From Euglena gracilis (Eukaryota; Euglenida; Euglenophyceae; Euglenales), in assembly GCA_039621445.1 (NCBI GenBank), contig CP154956.1:33453437-33517436 (forward strand): 64,000 bases of DNA. Reading direction: 5' to 3'. Of the stretch, positions 51,501 through 60,000 are shown in pieces. The position numbers were made by a program, and so were the translations under genes. The notes beneath the pieces were generated by a model. It saw only the letters and a program-made list of their open reading frames with translations, was not told the origin of the DNA and did no database searches. Numbering within the stretch: the stretch's first letter is position 1; each line of letters starts with the position of its first letter.

Positions 51501-52665
51501 GGCATTGGTGGGTCAATTATTGCACAAAGGGGTGCCTCTGCAGCAGTGCACAGTCCCCAAGATGGCTGAAGCCATCCTTGATCTTGCTGTTCATAGCATC
51601 AATACTGCACGAAATGCATATGCAGCAGCCTTACTACTCCCAGGGTTTGGGTCTTTGAGATTTTCACCCCTTCTGGCTCCATTGAAAAGGAAGTGGAATG
51701 CCAATGTCTGCAAGTATGCCCACTTTTGGGACCCCACTGATTTCCTAGAAAACATCATGAGGAATTCCACACCCCTCTCAGACCTATCTGTGAAAGAGCT
51801 CAGAAACAGACTCATCATCTGTTGGAGGCTTTTGGCCCTCCACAGGGGGGTTGATTTAGCCAGGACACAGCGAAAAATCAGTTTCGTGGGAGAAAAAATT
51901 TTCATTTTATTGCAAAGGAAAGGGTGGCAATTCCCAAAATGGGAAGAGATTTTGAATTTGCCACACACCCCCCTCATAAGCCCATGGCATTTATTGAAAG
52001 AGTATGTGGAAAGGACAGCCCACATGGTTGGGCACAAAAATAATTTGTTGTGGTCTTTGGATGGTAAAAGACCTTTGACATCAGAAAGGGTGAATTCCCT
52101 AACCAAAGAAATTCTGCAGGAGGGGGGGGTGGACACCACCCACTGGAAACCCCACAGCACCAGAGGGGCTGGGGTCTTATGGTGGAAAAATGCTGGTTTG
52201 CAAGTGGAAGAAGTCCAGCAGCTGGGTCAGTGGAAAAATTTTGGTGCCTTCCAAGCCCATTATTTGAGGCTGGGAGTCGTGTCAAAAATTCAAAATATTA
52301 TGGCCCAAAGGGGGGTGCACAGTACCTCACCATCTCGCAGTGCGGAGCCCGAATGGTCTCGGACTCCCACGACACAGGAAGGGGGAGGAAGGGACCAAGA
52401 GGGCGAAGCACAAGAAGATGGTGAGCCCAACCCTCCCACCCAAAAAATCAGCAGAAAAACATCCCAACCAGAAAAGGGACCCCCAACCAAGCAGCCCCAA
52501 CCACCCACCCAGAAACACAGAAAGAGACCACCATCCCCATCAGGGGGGGGGCCCCCCACCAAGCGACCATGGGAGAGGGGGGGGGCGGGGCCACGGCGTT
52601 TCAGCTTCGCCAAGGTGTCGGAGGAGGCCTCATCATCGCCAACTCCGGCAACAAAGGCGCAGTAA
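48544..52665 (+). CDS. DIRS tyrosine recombinase ORF, overlapping the RT ORF
   Basis: A 1373-codon frame, offset by one base from the RT frame and open across all of it. The recognisable protein is the C-terminal third (51.43-52.32 kb, about residues 960-1260). This is a tyrosine recombinase with a first catalytic Arg in HRGVDLAR (about residue 1100), the H-x-x-R box KPHSTRGAG (about 1205), then the LGQWKNFG Trp and the nucleophile Tyr in HYLRL (about 1240). The N-terminal part has repeated RLWQP and GQWRP motifs and a DPSDGAAR triplet. In DIRS-1 the recombinase ORF also overlaps the RT ORF (family knowledge). The real start may lie downstream, so the overlap may be only partly translated. 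Confidence 0.85.
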   Translation: MKNDLQRNSNCQEELQRTSKKTAGEGGHTAAAAEGDEAAAARQSVAIATPPPPSNSKFSGSPTQNDGHGPWTAVVRKRRQRGTTITGPTDSTPFSQFLPFQGKKQRLWQPLWRYQKSKGFKSNSRLWQPSFNRAWGPESRLWQPAFKRAVGPVARLWQPVSQPGKIPLGEGMSNLPHSSLNQKPLRSCPSKQAAPPSGAGQWRPLYPRGQWRPEGKYQGQWRPFQSKSGGHGRPMHSRPQPLGGRPKIGYTRAPPEDNQPTPPSCICTSPLQKQTFPHLSKTGGKPVFEQPYGRARGDPSDGAAREDPSDGAARGKDPSDGACGIPRHITSRGAPLQSPAGQYPPLGKGRCQQRGIKPDKGRGHGRSSPPPSNVLKSSLQSPPGSNDCPKNSERIRMCRGNQANPPRGGKTFCPLLHNFQKRREKDQGKTNFRLSTVKSLFHPPEVQTGTHGKHFPISQKGLVLWKNRSERCLLQFKAAQRPGKACLHASGGGNVAISSCMLWVKQPATKVYDSHESLGKEMEDGRKGSFHLPRRHFAVSPQQKDSSPAFGRNEKRSFTGRFQNKPPQIMSGTNTRNKAFGPVDQFEKRPAGNSTGKIKIPKKGIRKGADSTKDELQKTQLYCRASQKLFSFNAFSQNSDRSTLQNGGFAHKVGLGPHPDHSPGGQRSNCGVKNVFAARCGQSLSIPGLSGTVLRQQHLAMGGAGQKVWSKGPGFLEGPACPSHQSKRIDVCGGNCKGFGKTKTNHCSSCGQPGGSQLFDKMGRQKAIFKFHPKTPSVPLPRKANQLAGGLGSHKRTIGRLPDQGAKRSRGLYPESDHFSPDSEVFQKPHHPRGGHVLHTQQQKIPQVHLSIPPPRGFVGGCSEGRFKGSPPSLCQPSLEHHSPMDSEINVKPRPNLSVDCTPLGFDIMVAPINVNQAARQQGFASTPPVGSVHQLLGGGDAPPKVEFGLLDCVRQILQSQEVSMSSIDTYIKNLGNVKRYDSAFRALVGQLLHKGVPLQQCTVPKMAEAILDLAVHSINTARNAYAAALLLPGFGSLRFSPLLAPLKRKWNANVCKYAHFWDPTDFLENIMRNSTPLSDLSVKELRNRLIICWRLLALHRGVDLARTQRKISFVGEKIFILLQRKGWQFPKWEEILNLPHTPLISPWHLLKEYVERTAHMVGHKNNLLWSLDGKRPLTSERVNSLTKEILQEGGVDTTHWKPHSTRGAGVLWWKNAGLQVEEVQQLGQWKNFGAFQAHYLRLGVVSKIQNIMAQRGVHSTSPSRSAEPEWSRTPTTQEGGGRDQEGEAQEDGEPNPPTQKISRKTSQPEKGPPTKQPQPPTQKHRKRPPSPSGGGPPTKRPWERGGAGPRRFSFAKVSEEASSSPTPATKAQ
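48551..51460 (+). CDS. DIRS reverse transcriptase, RNase H and methyltransferase-like polyprotein
   Basis: 969 codons. The first 380 residues are Gln/Gly/Pro-rich with QGYGS, EANGGQ and TPVMGQP repeats (gag-like). The reverse transcriptase runs from about residue 420 (RLISDCRQLN, GKIDLKDAYCNL) to the catalytic YLDD (about residue 530). RNase H begins SDSSTWQWGG (about 687), with HVDSQVAVSYL and ADSLTREQ. The C-terminus has the DIRS methyltransferase-like domain: VDMFCTPSN, VYANPPWSII and LLIVPHW. DIRS elements reverse-transcribe an RNA and integrate a circular DNA with a recombinase instead of an integrase. The frame is intact, which suggests recent activity. Confidence 0.92.
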   Translation: MICKEIQTAKKNSNELPRKQLGKVDTQQQLQKVMRRQQHVSPWPSQPPHPPAIQSFQDPPLKMMAMDHGQQWSGREDRGGLPSQVQQTPPLFPNSSPSRGKSKGYGSLSGDIRNPKDSNQTQGYGSHHLTGPGAQNQGYGSQHSRGQWAQLQGYGSLYPNLGRSHWGKVCPTYPTAPSIKNPSGAAHPSKQPPLQGQANGGHYIQEANGGQRENIKANGGHFNQNQVAMGGQCIQDHSPWGGGPRLATPGPPQKIISPHPPAVYVPPHCRNRPSPIFQKQGESLSLSSPMAGPEVTPVMGQPERTPVMGQPGGRTPVMGPVESPDTLHPGVPPYKALQASIPHWEKAGASREVLNLIREGVMADLPLPPLMSLKVPFKAPQEVMTAQKILREYECAGATRQIPPEEAKHFVPYFIISKKEGKKTKERLISDCRQLNHYFTPQKFRLEHMGNIFPYLRKGWFCGKIDLKDAYCNLKLHSGLEKHVCMQVGGETWQFQAACFGLSSLPQKFMTLMRVWERKWRTEGKVVFIYLDDILLLAPSKKTAAQHLAEMKKDLLLAGFRINLPKSCLEPTQEIKHLGQWINLKKGQLEIPQEKLKSLRKELGKVLTAQKMSCRKLSSIVGQVRSYLVSMPFLRILTDQLCKMVDLHTKWGWDHTLTIPQGVKDQIVELKTFLQPGVGRAFQSQASQELFSDSSTWQWGGLDKKSGQKVQDFWRDLHVLHINQKELMSAVETVKALAKPKQTIVLHVDSQVAVSYLTKWGGKKPYLNSILKPLLYHCQERQINLQVVWVPTKEQLADSLTREQKDPGDYTLNLTIFHQILKFFKNHITPEVDMFCTPSNKKFPKFICRYPHQGALLVDALKADLRGLPPVYANPPWSIIPQWIQRLMLNPDLICLLIVPHWASTSWWRQLMSIRQPGSKVLLVPPQWGLFTNCWGEEMPPPRWNLACLIVSGKYYNPRKFRCPVSTLT
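52325..52425. repeat. DIRS internal complementary region
   Basis: 52325-52358 is the reverse complement of the left extremity (48187-48220). 52359-52425 is the reverse complement of the right extremity (52728-52794). Their junction reproduces the predicted circle junction, used as a template to complete the ends in the DIRS replication model. Confidence 0.92.
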
Positions 52666-52736
52666 GAAGCACCCCCCGCACACGCACAAACACACCAGAA
52701 CAGAACAGCCGGCAAGGAAAGCAGGACCTCACCATC
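52632..52736 (-). repeat. DIRS right inverted terminal repeat
   Basis: Reverse complement of 48211-48316. The recombinase ORF ends inside it (stop at 52665). Confidence 0.9.
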
Positions 52737-52794
52737 TTCTTGTGCTTCGCCCTCTTGGTCCCTTCCTCCCCCTTCCTGTGTCGTGGGAGTCCGA

Positions 52795-53690
52795 ATGGAC
52801 GGTGATCTGGCTGTGCCACCTCTTCACTCCTCCACTCCTCTCTCCTTCGCTCCTCGCTTTGAACACCAGGAGGACGTCCGCCTCGTTGCTGCCGCCCGCC
52901 AGCAGGTCGCCGTTCACGGTCCGCAGCAGCAGCGGTCGCGCACTGCGACGGAAACATCCGTTCGGGAACAAGTCCCGACGGATCAGCGATGTCTGCGCCC
53001 CCGTGTCGATGAGGGCCTTCGCCTTCTCCTCCCGCCGTTGATCTCGATGACCACATCCAGCATCAGCTGGTAGCTGCCGCCCCGCCTCTCCATGCGGCCC
53101 ACCTGGAAGGGCCGGCTGGGGCGGTACTGCCACGGACGGACGGTGACCTTGTGGACCTTCCGCGGGGGGTGGGGCTCGTCGGCGGCGGTGGTGACGGGCT
53201 CGGCGGGTGGATCGTTGTGCGGCTCGGCGGGGGCGCACGATGCTTGGCGGGTGCACGATGGCGGTCGTTTGCGCGGGGCTTGGGACAGCGCCGCTGCTTG
53301 CGGGGGCAGCGCCGTCCGGCTTGGCGGTGCGGTGGCAGACGCGGGTGCGGGTGCCGGCGACGGCGGTATCGCGCTGGGCGGTACGGCTGCTTGGCGGGTT
53401 GGTGGGGTGCGCTCGCACAGGCATCGGACTACACCTTCGGGAATGCGATACGCCTGCTCTCGGGTGCCGCGCTGCCGGGATGCCCCACCCAGCTGCCGTC
53501 GATGATGTCGTCGTCCATCTTGCTCCTCCACGATGATCTCGCACTGGCCGTCGCACACGATGTCTTTCATGGGGGCCATGGAGTCCGCGATCCAGAAGCG
53601 TGTGGGCTTGCGATAGCCCCACGCACTGCATGTGCGCAAATCGATGCACTTGTCTTTTTGGAAATCGACCGAGTCACAAGACAGGCATCG
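52795..53690 (-). CDS. Gypsy gag-like end and protease N-terminal part, interrupted
   Basis: Two frames are involved. One starts around CLSCDSV and KCIDLRTC (zinc-knuckle-like cysteines), passes a Pro/Ala-rich middle and reaches GGSYQLMLDVVIEING. The other carries KALIDTGAQTSLI (protease active site DTGA) and runs to SQITVH, where the DIRS element begins. A one-base shift between the two occurs near 53.03 kb. The remaining protease is in the 47545-48186 ORF. Confidence 0.7.
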
Positions 53691-54089
53691 GGCCCAGAAA
53701 ATAAGTTTAAGCGAAAACTGGGTTGGTCAGCAGGCACCTTGTCCCAAACGATCCCTTCCCCCGGGGGACAAAAAAGGTGATTTGGTGACCTAAACTGTGA
53801 AGCAGCCTTCCCACTCGGGACCCATCGGGGTACAGTTGTCAGGCAGGCTTCTGATTACCAACCCCTGGGGAGTGCCTTGAACTATGGGGTTTGCCCACGA
53901 CGCTAAATTGGTGGAATGCGTAATATGTAAACAAAGAGTCAAATGTCGTTCAGGGTTGGAGTGCTGGGTGCGAAGTTCGTCAAACTGGTCAAAAAGCTGC
54001 CACTGCCAACTGCAGCACTACTCGTGGAGGTCTTTGGGGTCCATCGTGCAAACAATGTTCGACAAATCGAGGGTACGGATGTTGGCGAG
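53691..54089. other. Gap between gypsy element and coiled-coil gene
   Basis: No LTR, gene or terminator recognised. Confidence 0.4.
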
Positions 54090-57000
54090 TCAGAGAGCAG
54101 TGCCGAGAAAGCGGAAGATGCCACCGGGGTGCCCTCGGAGGTGGCGGAGGAAGGGGAGTCGAGAACCTTCAGGCACGATCCCATCCCAAAGCTCTTTAAC
54201 AGACCTGACAGTCAAAAAAAAGGCACACAAACATTTGGAGCTTTGGAGCTTTGGGGTAGCTGCGCCATCGGGATGAAATCTGAAAGAGGAAACAATAATT
54301 AGTCAAATTACTGACAGGGGCCAGGTTCAGAAGTACAAAAGCTTGCTAACCCAGAATGTCCTTCAGATTGCCAGCCAGCTTCAAAATAAATCAAATTCAT
54401 GAGGCCGAAAAATCACCGATGCCAGGCCGAAATCCCCCCCAAAATCCACCAGAAGCGAAACTGTGCGATTTTGGGGGTCCTGAAAAGCTTTGCTGTTTCT
54501 CATGGAAAAAAAAATCAAAAGAAACTCATTACCTGCCCCCCCCCCCCCTTTTCCACCGACCGGGTTCCTGCAACCCCCGACCAGGGGGGGTGGTCGTACA
54601 CCCCCCACAACCTGCAACCCCCGACCGGGGGGTGGTCGTACCATTAGGGGCCAAAACAAAACCAAAAGCCAAAAAAGGAGCAATTTCATAACGGTAATAT
54701 TTCTCCCCATTAGGTGAGGGACCAATGCCATCACTACACTCAAACAAAACAGGACTCCCCGGAGGGAACATGACGAACACTCAATGGACAGGAAACACGG
54801 GAAAAACGCTGGTCAATAAGCACATGAGAGGAAAAATTTTGGTGGTCACCTGCAACCCCCGACCAGGGAGGGTGGTCGTACACCCCCCTCAACCTGCAAC
54901 CCCCGACCGGGGGTGGTCGGTTTATAGGGGTGGTCGGTGGACAAGGGGGGGGGGCGGGTACCAAAATCATCATGACAAAACCTGAATCAATCATCATGCA
55001 CAAATTGTGATGCATGCAAAGCATTTCATAAAAACATCTCAGATATTATAAAACCACACCTTTTGGTCTCTGCATCCAAAAACTGCGGCGACTTCTGAGG
55101 AACACGTTGAGAATATACAATCAAATGGTCGAACATCAACCGCCATTGCTCATACAGCTTGGCAGTCTCTGACTGCTGGCTGCGCTTCTCCTCTTTCATC
55201 AAACCCTGATAATGGGTCTGAATTTGCACAAGTAGACGCCCGTACACTTCCTGTGGAGAGGCAGACAACAACAACAAAATGGAACACAAAAATAAGGAAA
55301 AGTGGGGGAAATGCCACAAAAGAGTTCAATGCAATCTCAATAAATTTGTAAAATACACAAAAGAATGCAATTGCCCACCACACAAAACCTCTTGCAAAAC
55401 AGGAACAGCGTGGCTGTTGCAGAAATGATAAAAACAACAGCCGTCACCTGGCATCTCACTTTGTCTGCTTCGAACTCACTGACCTTATCCGCAAACTCTC
55501 TCTCTTGTCGGCGTTGCTGGGCCTCCAGCGCTTTGCGCTCTGCCACCAGTCGAGCTTCACACTCACAAGCAGGAGGCAGGGGCTGTGCAGGTAACCCCCT
55601 CCAGGTCCAGAGAGCAGGGGGGGGGGCAGGGGCAGGTATCACCCACTCACAAATTGGAACCCTCGGGGAAAAATAGCCAAACCCACAAAAAAAACAAAGA
55701 CACTATTAATGGACCGCTATCATTTTTGCTGCTGTGTGTGAGGTACTGTTGTCAGGGGGGGTCTTATTTCTGTATTTTTGCTCGATCGGCTCGGTGGGGT
55801 CTTATTTTTGGACGGCTGCCATTTTTGGAGTGTTATTAAATTCACGAAACAAATCATGCACCTGTTTTGTGCAGGTTGAAATGTGGTAATACAACCAAGG
55901 GAATTGCATACAGGTGTGGGGGCGATGTGCATTTCCCGAGGGATATTTCCAAGGGGGTGTGGGTGGGATAGGTGCACCCTGTCCACATCAAAACAATTGA
56001 AGGTGTGGGAAGGGTGCTACTGATTTTGCGTTACCGAACAACAAAGCTCTTCCTCGTTGATGGAGTATTTGGTGAACAATCACAAATTAGCAGCCAGCTC
56101 AACACCCACACAGAAAGACACGCAACAAGTACCACTACTCCGACGATCCCTTCCAATATGTCCACAGAATTCCCACACCCCTAGATGACGGGTTTTTGAA
56201 GACGGGTGGGGGAGGCGGGTTCCCCCCCCACCAACCCCCCCCCCTGGGGGGGTGGGGCCGGGGGGGAGGGGGTCCCGGGGGACCCACAAAAATGGCCGAA
56301 AAATCGCGAAAAGTGCTAAAAAAATAGATTTTTTCGGCGCCTGCGGCGCCGAAAAGTATATCCCACCCCCCTCCGGGGGGGACCCCCCCCCAGGGGGGGA
56401 GGGGGTCCGGCGGACCCACCCACCCTACCCCCCCTCCCCCCCCCCGTGGGGTCCAAACTTCAAAAAAGCCCTGACCTAGATTTTGATTGAAACACCAAAA
56501 CAAATCGCGATGTGGCACAACCACACCCTTGGTTGCATTTCGTCATCGGGTGGAGTGGTCACTTTCTCTGACCCCGGGTGTGAAAAGTTGTTGGTGTGGT
56601 GGAAAAAAGCATAACAGTTTTTGAAAAAAAACTGTGTTGGAAAACAGTGTGACAACAGTGATGGACGTCCAGTTGACACCACAGGCGCAGAAGGTTTCGG
56701 AGGCGATGAAGAATTGGGGGACTACGCGCAAAATGCATCCCAAGCCACACATGAACATGAACACATGAACATGGGGGTGTTGCTGGGTGTTGTTTTTGAT
56801 CCGTCTTTTTTTGGCTCTTACCAAGAGGAGGGTCGGTGTCAATCCTAACCGAAAATCAGCCAGTGCCAATTAGAAACTTCAGTTTGGTGAATGGACCAAC
56901 AGATCCATGCGGGGTGTGCAAAGTGAAAGGGGGTGGCCTCATTCACAGCCGGCGAAAAAAAAAAACCACGAGAAAACCCAATTTCAAACACGAAAATGAT

Positions 57001-60000
57001 GAATTTTCTCAAACATTCAGATTTTTTGAAGTGCAAAAAAACATGGTAGAAGTCAACTTTTCAACTTCTCAACACCAATTTGCACATGGCGCAAAGCGAA
57101 GGAAAAAATTCAGTGCTCTTGGGAACAGGGGTTTTTTGGGGGGGGGGAGGGGGGAGCCCCCCCCCCCCACCCCCCCCCCTGGGGGTGCCCCTCCGTGGGG
57201 GGGGGGGGGAGGTCCCGGGGGACCCACAAAAAATGGCCGAAAAATCGCGAAAAGTGCTAAAAATAGAATTTTTTTCGGCGCCTGCGGCGCCGGAAAGTAT
57301 ATCCCACCCCCCTCCGGGGGGACCCCCCACGGGGGGGGGCTTGGCCGGACCCACCCACCTTTCCCCGCCCTCCCCCCCCGGGGGGTCCACGACTAAAAAA
57401 ACCCCTGCTTGGGAACCTTAGAATAATGGTTTTTTCGGGCCCAGTTCGGCCAAGAAAAAATCCAGAAACAAGACCCCCCCCCCCCCGAAGGTGTCCAGAG
57501 ACGGACAAAAAAATAAGTCCCGTTTTTTTTTAGGAGGGGTCCGAGGGGAGGTTATGGAGTGTTTTCAATTTCGGTCAAAAAAGAGCATTGGCTAAAATCT
57601 TTTGATCCCTTGCAATTGATGTTTTGCAGTCAGAAATAGGCTGCGCCCTGACTGAAATGCATATCGGCGGCACAGTTCAGTGCCGTCCGCAAACGATTTT
57701 GCAAATCTTCCACTGTGGCGCGTAGGTTCTGGCGCTCCGCCTCTGGGTCCATATCTGTTGCTGGCTCACCAGGCATGACTTCTCAGGCAGGGTGGTATGA
57801 GCTGTGAGCTCCGTTGGAGGCACTCTATTGTTGCCGCAAAAAGAGCAGGATGGACGGGAATCATCATTCCAGTTGCAGACATTGTTGGGGGGCACTGCCA
57901 TCCATCCACAAAAATGTTTGTCCGGTACCACCCTGGCCCAGACTCTGCTCGTCAAACGCTGCCAAATGCGGCTGCTGTTTCATCTCCTGAGTGATCCGGT
58001 CCACCCAACGCTGCTGGAATCCCTGCAAAGGAAATGCCGCTGCTGAGGTTGGGTCTGGGAAAAATGCTGTAAACTGTGACATGCCAATGAAAGCGAAAAA
58101 AAAATGCAGAAGAATATGGGAAAAAGAACCCTGAAACTTCGAAAAAAAAACATCAGATATCGCATTCTCTGTTGCTGAGAAGTGGGAAATCTTCCTTGGA
58201 TGTTCAGGCACCCCCCCCCCCTCTGTGGGGGGTTGGTTTTGAACCCCATTGCATGCCAACCAATTCGACGTTGAAAATGGCTATTTTCAGGCACTCGGCA
58301 TTTTCGGGGATAGTGAGGAGGGTCGGCCATGGAATCTAAGAATTGATTACAAACGTGGAAAAAAAGCAAGCAAAATTTGCGGGGCCTTTGAAGTCGGGTC
58401 CATTAGTGGTTTGCCCCCTTAGTCTGGGCCAAAAAAAACGAGCCAGTCATTTTGCGAAGACCAGTCCCCAACCCCTACCAGGGCTGGGGCTGGCTAAATG
58501 ACTGTATTTCCACACCCAACAGGATGCCCCCCACTCCATGACCGCACGGGAATCACAACATACTCTGCGGGTTTTAGTGAATTTTTTGCAGGTTTGATCT
58601 GAAAGCAGGGACCGCTTTCAGAGGGGGGGGGGCATTCAGTATGACCACTGGTCACCAACCAGAACCTTTGGTGGTACAACCCCCAAAGGTTTGGCACAAA
58701 TTTTTGTGATGAATCCTGTGAATTCTCAGAAGATGGCATTCAAAATAATGCTGGCTTACAGAATTTTGTGGTTTGTTTCAAAAGATTTTCACCTGTTCAA
58801 AGCAGCACGCGTTGTTTGTAGTACAAATTTTTGCTTGGGATTATTGAGTGCCAGATGAACGAGCATACTGACAGATTTGTGTCAAAAGGATGGTCAAAGC
58901 ACACCTCCAGCTGCGCCACGCGCAATACCAGCTGTTCGTTGGCGCTCTGCAAGCGAGAGGCTTTCTGGAGCAGCTGCTGGACCTCCTCCTTCAGATGGAG
59001 GACAAGGTCGTCTGTGGAAGCCTTCATCATGTGCAGGTCCTCCCCCGCACGGCCCTCCTCTGCAGACACAGCCGCCGTCTGGCCAGCCAGGGTCATCACC
59101 CCCCCCCCCCCCCCAGGGCAGAACGGGACAGCCTGGTGGTCAACCCCCCACCCACCACAGATTTCCACCCGGCGCCGAAGGCGCCAAGAAAACTTTTGGG
59201 GTCGAAAATTGGTGCTCTCAGAAATACGGGAGGAGGTGGGGGGGGGGACCCCCCCCCCCCCACCACACCCACCACCCTGGCTGTTTGGCCGATTCCCGTT
59301 CTGCCCTCCCCCCCCCCCCCCGAACAGTGCAAACTGGAGGAGTCCCCTGCTTGGCAAAGCGCTTGCACACGGACAGTGCCTCCCAATCGCGACTCTCATG
59401 GGCAGTGATGGTGCTGCGGTCGGCGGCGGCCAGCTCGGCGAGGAGGGCGCAGCCGCTGTGCGCTGCCTCTTCCTGAGGGTGAGGACTGGCGTGGCGGCAT
59501 CCATTGCTCTGCCTGAATACTTCTATTATCAATCAGGTGGCGGGCAAGAGGTTGGCACCCACTGTTGGGCAAAAATGCCACCACGTTAACTCAGCCGTGC
59601 AAGGGAGAACTTCACCGCCCACCGGAGCAGAGATATGGCCTCCCCCGGACTCAGGTCGGAGAGTTTGCAGAAAAAGGAATGAAATTTGAGGCGAACAATG
59701 ATGTTGAAGGGGATCCGGCATAATGGTTCAAATCATTTCATTTCACGTCTGTGTTGATGAACAAACTGCGTTGAAAAAAACTGTTAAGACGCAGGAATAT
59801 TCACAACTTTCTCTGAAATAATTTTTTGAAACATCCAGCTTTTGGAACTTTAGCAGCTTTTGGAATGACTTGGGTGCAGCATTTTTGAGAAGTACTATGT
59901 TGGAGAGTCCAATGAAAAACTTCGGGCCGATTTTGTCCCAAAAAAAACCCCAAAATGCCAAAAAAAACAGGCATTTTGGCGATGGGGTCTGGGGGGTCGA

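Larger units (their letters stand above)
48187..52794 (+). mobile_element. DIRS-type tyrosine-recombinase retrotransposon, apparently complete (4608 bp)
   Basis: Has the DIRS hallmarks: inverted terminal repeats (48211-48316 with 52632-52736), terminal unique extensions, an internal complementary region (52325-52425) that joins copies of both extremities, a reverse transcriptase/RNase H/methyltransferase-like ORF and an overlapping tyrosine recombinase ORF. The limits come from comparing the complementary region with the two ends: left end GACCATTCGGGCTCC, right end GGGAGTCCGA. No target duplication is seen, as expected for recombinase-mediated insertion. Removing the element leaves the gypsy protease in frame. 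Confidence 0.9.
43335..53690 (-). mobile_element. Chromodomain Ty3/gypsy retroelement, split by a DIRS insertion and 5-prime truncated
   Basis: Reading right to left: a CysxxCys-containing gag-like end (53690-53500), protease start (about 52960), DIRS insertion (48187-52794), protease end (48186-48100), then pol with reverse transcriptase, RNase H, integrase and chromodomain. No LTRs were identified, and little gag remains before the coiled-coil gene, so outer limits are approximate. Confidence 0.75.

Noticed and set aside
53939-54184. Ser/Thr-rich minus-strand frame as the last exon of the coiled-coil gene
   Set aside because: The phase carried from the preceding exon (AAAAG before GTGTGG) selects another frame, ending at the TGA at 54090-54092.
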